Shown here in pieces: positions 61,979 to 64,000 of a DNA stretch of 64,000 nucleotides. Each line of letters begins with the position of its first letter. Within the stretch, counting starts at the first letter, position 1. Source of the DNA: CAVQLX01 sp963811605 (GTDB lineage: Bacteria; Desulfobacterota; Binatia; DP-6); contig CAWESA010000022.1 of the NCBI GenBank assembly GCA_963811605.1, forward strand, positions 155,884 to 219,883, given 5' to 3'. The notes beneath the pieces are model-generated. The model did not search any database, was not told the DNA's origin, and saw only the letters and a program-made list of their open reading frames with translations. Made by a program: the position numbers and the translations under genes.

Positions 61979-62920
61979 ATGCTGCTCGACGGCAAGGTTG
62001 CAATCGTCACCGGCGCTGGCCGGGGCATCGGTAAGGAAGAAGCGCTGCTCATGGCCCGGCTCGGCGCGAAGGTCGTGGTGAACGACCTCGGCGCACACTT
62101 CGACGGCACGGGAGCCCCCACCGCCACACCCGCCCAGGAGGTGGTGTCGGAGATCAAGAAGATGGGCGGCGACGCGGTCGCCAACGGCGACAACGTGGCC
62201 GACTTCAAGGCGGCGAAGAACATCGTCGACACCGCGATCAAGACCTTCGGCAAGCTCAACATCGTGGTGAACAACGCCGGGATCCTGCGCGACCGCATGA
62301 TCTTCAACATGGACGAGGAGAGCTGGGACTCGGTCGTCGCCGTGCACCTGAAGGGCACCTTCAACATGGCCCGCCACGCGTCCGAGTACTGGCGCGAGGA
62401 GCACAAGAAGGGGAACGTGCTGAACGGGCGCATCATCAACACGGCGTCCGACGCGGGCCTGATCGGCAACGTCGGCCAGTCCAACTACGGCGCCTGCAAG
62501 GCAGCCGTCGCAGTCATGGCGGTGATCATCGGCCACGAGATGAAGAAGTACGGCGTGACCGCGAACGCCATCGCGCCGGTGGCCCGGACGCGACTCACCG
62601 TCGACGCCACGCCCAGCACCGCGGCCCTCATGGGCGGCGATGTTCCCGAGGGCGAGTTCGACATGTTCAACCCGGCCAACATCGCGCCGCTCGTGGCGTG
62701 GCTGGCGAGCGACGACGCCGCCGGCTGCAGCGGGCAGGTGTTCCGGGTCGGCGGCCGCAGCGTGTGGCCGATGAAGGGCTGGCACTCCGCCACCCGCATC
62801 AAGAACGAGAAGCCCGAGACCTGGGAGGCGGCCGCCCTCGGCGCTCGCATCAAGGAAGAGCTCGCCAAGGGCATCACCAAGGGCGAGAACATGGCGGACA
62901 TCTTCGCCGGGGGTCTCTGA
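61979..62920 (+). CDS. Short-chain dehydrogenase, 3-hydroxyacyl-CoA/17-beta-HSD type
   Basis: 313-residue NAD(P)-dependent SDR. TGAGRGIGKEEA is the nucleotide motif, followed by NNAGI; the catalytic Ser, Tyr and Lys are in INTASDAG and SNYGACKAAV. The insertion VNDLGAHFDGTGAPTATPAQ near residue 40 is typical of the HSD17B4/Rv3559c-like group acting on acyl-CoA or steroid-derived thioesters. Length exceeds simple SDRs (~250) because of a C-terminal extension (~260-313). AAGGAGG precedes the ATG. It is one base from the phosphatase gene. Confidence 0.85.
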   Translation: MLLDGKVAIVTGAGRGIGKEEALLMARLGAKVVVNDLGAHFDGTGAPTATPAQEVVSEIKKMGGDAVANGDNVADFKAAKNIVDTAIKTFGKLNIVVNNAGILRDRMIFNMDEESWDSVVAVHLKGTFNMARHASEYWREEHKKGNVLNGRIINTASDAGLIGNVGQSNYGACKAAVAVMAVIIGHEMKKYGVTANAIAPVARTRLTVDATPSTAALMGGDVPEGEFDMFNPANIAPLVAWLASDDAAGCSGQVFRVGGRSVWPMKGWHSATRIKNEKPETWEAAALGARIKEELAKGITKGENMADIFAGGL

Positions 62921-62921
62921 G

Positions 62922-63419
62922 GTGAGCGACCAGCCCGCCGCTGCCGTGCCGCGGCGGGTCCTGTTCGTCTGCCACGCCAACACGAGCCGCAGCATCATCG
63001 CCGAGGCGGTGGCGCTGCGGCTCCTTCGTGAGCGCGGTCTGGACCGGACGATCCACGTCAGCTCGGGCGGCATCGCCCCCTTCGCGCGCGACGGCAGCCT
63101 GGTGTCGCTCGACGCCAAGTTCGTGCTGCGCGACATCGGCATCCCCGAGCCGCCCAAGCCGGGCGCGACCGATCTGAAGCGCAACCGCCACCTGCTCGCG
63201 GACGCCGATCTCATCCTGGTGATGACCGAGCAGCAGCGCACGATGCTCGACGCCTTCCCCGAGGCGGCGGGGAAGCGGGTGTTGACGCTCCGCGAGCTGG
63301 CGGGTGAAACCGGCGACATCGAGGATCCCTCGATGCAGCCCGAGGACGTGTTCCGGCACTGCCGGGACGAGATCGTGCACTGCCTGGCGCGCGGCCTGCC
63401 GCGCCTGCTGGAGGGCTGA
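62922..63419 (+). CDS. Low-molecular-weight protein tyrosine phosphatase/arsenate reductase-type
   Basis: 165 residues. The active-site loop C-x5-R is CHANTSRS near residue 17, and the general acid Asp is in GDIEDPSMQPED. Overall fold matches the LMW-PTP family, which includes bacterial protein tyrosine phosphatases and thioredoxin-type arsenate reductases; the latter need a second and third Cys, and only Cys residues in the C-terminal FRHCRDEIVHCL are available, so a phosphatase role is more likely. GTG start, one base after the SDR stop. Confidence 0.83.
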   Translation: MSDQPAAAVPRRVLFVCHANTSRSIIAEAVALRLLRERGLDRTIHVSSGGIAPFARDGSLVSLDAKFVLRDIGIPEPPKPGATDLKRNRHLLADADLILVMTEQQRTMLDAFPEAAGKRVLTLRELAGETGDIEDPSMQPEDVFRHCRDEIVHCLARGLPRLLEG

Positions 63420-63422
63420 GCG

Positions 63423-63806
63423 ATGGTGCTCGGGCTCTGGAAGAGGACGCCGAAGCTGGAGGCCACGTTCACCCCCGCCGTCGCGGTGGCGCGCGAGCTC
63501 AAGAAGGAGGTCGAGGTGGCGGGCGAGCTGGTCGTGCGCAACGTCGGCGGCGCCGTGGAGCTCACCGATCTCGAGACCGTCCTGGTGGCCGGCGGCACGC
63601 GCCGCATCGACCTCGAGCTGCCCGCCGCCTGGCGCGGCACGCAGCGGGTTGCTGCCGGGGGCGAGCTCCGCGCCACGGTCGACTGGAAGGTGGTGCTGGC
63701 CGCGCCGATGCGTGCTCCGATGGCGGAGGTGCAGCTCAATACCACCGCGGGGGGCAAGCGCGCCCCGCTCTGTCTCAGCAACAAGTTTCCGCTCGCCAAC
63801 GAGTAG
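63423..63806 (+). CDS. Hypothetical beta-sandwich protein
   Basis: 127 residues of mostly beta-strands: VEVAGELVVRNVGGAVELTD with the later RRIDLELPAAWRG and LRATVDWKVVLAAP. The order of strands resembles an arrestin-like (Spo0M-type) sandwich, but identity is too low to name it. It follows the phosphatase gene by three bases and is probably in the same transcript. No signal peptide. Confidence 0.55.
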   Translation: MVLGLWKRTPKLEATFTPAVAVARELKKEVEVAGELVVRNVGGAVELTDLETVLVAGGTRRIDLELPAAWRGTQRVAAGGELRATVDWKVVLAAPMRAPMAEVQLNTTAGGKRAPLCLSNKFPLANE

Positions 63807-63886
63807 CCGGCTCGACGCCGCGCCGCCGGGCGCTGGTGACGCCGCCGGCCGACCGCGCACCGCGCAAGTCAGGAGGCTGACCTGGC

Positions 63887-63912
63887 CCGCCTCCCCTCGA
63901 TTGGGGAGGCGG
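63887..63912 (-). terminator. Hairpin terminator for the leftward gene at the right edge
   Basis: CCGCCTCCCC (63887-63896) and GGGGAGGCGG (63903-63912) form a perfect 10-bp stem with loop TCGATT. It begins two bases after the stop of the partial gene on the minus strand, as an intrinsic-type terminator would. Confidence 0.7.
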
Positions 63913-63913
63913 A

Positions 63914-64000
63914 TCACCTGTTCGGAGTCATCGAACGCATGGTAGGCGACGCCTCGAGGAATTGGCCGGGCATCTCGCCCTCGAGGTTCGACTCCATGCA
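63914..64000 (-). CDS. 3' end of a gene continuing beyond the window
   Basis: The last 28 codons of a minus-strand gene, ending at the TGA 63916-63914. Third-codon positions are strongly GC-biased (about 24 of 28), unlike the other two frames, and a terminator hairpin follows the stop. The visible end is MESNLEGEMPGQFLEASPTM followed by RSMTPNR; too short to name. Only this stub is in the window. Confidence 0.5.
   Translation of the reverse strand, partial: CMESNLEGEMPGQFLEASPTMRSMTPNR

Noticed and set aside
62874..63917. A 347-codon minus-strand open frame over the phosphatase and following gene
   Set aside because: It is a shadow of the plus-strand genes, and codon third positions are poor in GC in its upstream part; the real minus-strand gene ends at 63914 in another frame.

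Overview
The window is about 64 kb of very GC-rich chromosomal DNA from a Gram-negative bacterium that makes c-type cytochromes. Evidence for the envelope is an LpxA, two apolipoprotein N-acyltransferases, a DUF1302-type beta-barrel protein and lipoprotein signals. Several traits together suggest an uncultured deltaproteobacteria-like lineage of the Binatia/Binatota kind: Thr-rich TTLP linkers in secreted proteins, many NtrC-type regulators, a fused ETF and a variant Ccm system. This placement is inference from style, not from a marker gene. No rRNA, tRNA, CRISPR array, phage or insertion sequence was seen, and the region reads as a host chromosome core with a regulatory-rich right half.

Region 1 (1-11467) holds tetrapyrrole and cytochrome maturation genes. 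hemE-hemH-hemG run leftward with 4-base overlaps, and hemD lies nearby. After yacG and lpxA comes a ten-kilobase rightward ccm set: ccmE, ccmF, ccmH, a short ccmI-like gene, a MetRS-beta-like tRNA-binding domain, then ccmA, ccmB, ccmC and ccmD. The haem-binding His of CcmE is replaced by Cys (CxxxY type), CcmH has a CxCxC motif and no ccmG is present, so this is the variant (system I*) type. Region 2 (11515-20062) has a fused ETF beta-alpha gene coupled to a glycine-oxidase-like flavoprotein and a DUF2086 dioxygenase, then riboflavin synthase, a TetR/DUF1302 pair, and phosphatidylcholine synthase at the end of a leftward operon (glpK-prpD-VOC-pcs, 23334 to 19322).

Region 3 (23417-38023): DAHP synthase; a GAF-AAA-Fis sigma-54 activator divergent from two tiny membrane proteins with a consensus sigma-54 promoter; an aldo/keto reductase relic; an HxlR regulator with a clear operator, coupled to a molybdopterin oxidoreductase; a copper type II (PHM-like) monooxygenase; and a leftward glpD - alkyl-DHAP-synthase-like - methyltransferase - type II pantothenate kinase cluster. 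Together with glpK and pcs this points to glycerolipid and possibly ether-lipid synthesis.

Region 4 (38096-64000): coaE, a PDZ protein, an RND/MMPL exporter, lnt1, and a histidine kinase/NtrC-type response regulator pair; a ketoacyl synthase whose upstream region carries an array of GGGAAC-N4-GTTCCC dyads and a sigma-54-like promoter; lnt2; a B12-radical SAM protein and a second histidine kinase of the same unusual architecture; a secreted-protein operon; and a second NtrC-type regulator divergent from a Cys-rich triple-repeat secreted protein, with a dyad and a sigma-54 promoter between them. The window ends with an SDR dehydrogenase, a low-molecular-weight phosphatase and the 3' end of a leftward gene.

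The most notable signal is repeated use of sigma-54 control in the window: two strong divergent activator/target pairs (24540-26766 and 58200-60984) and a probable third (47136-50094). The targets are small membrane or secreted proteins of unknown function.
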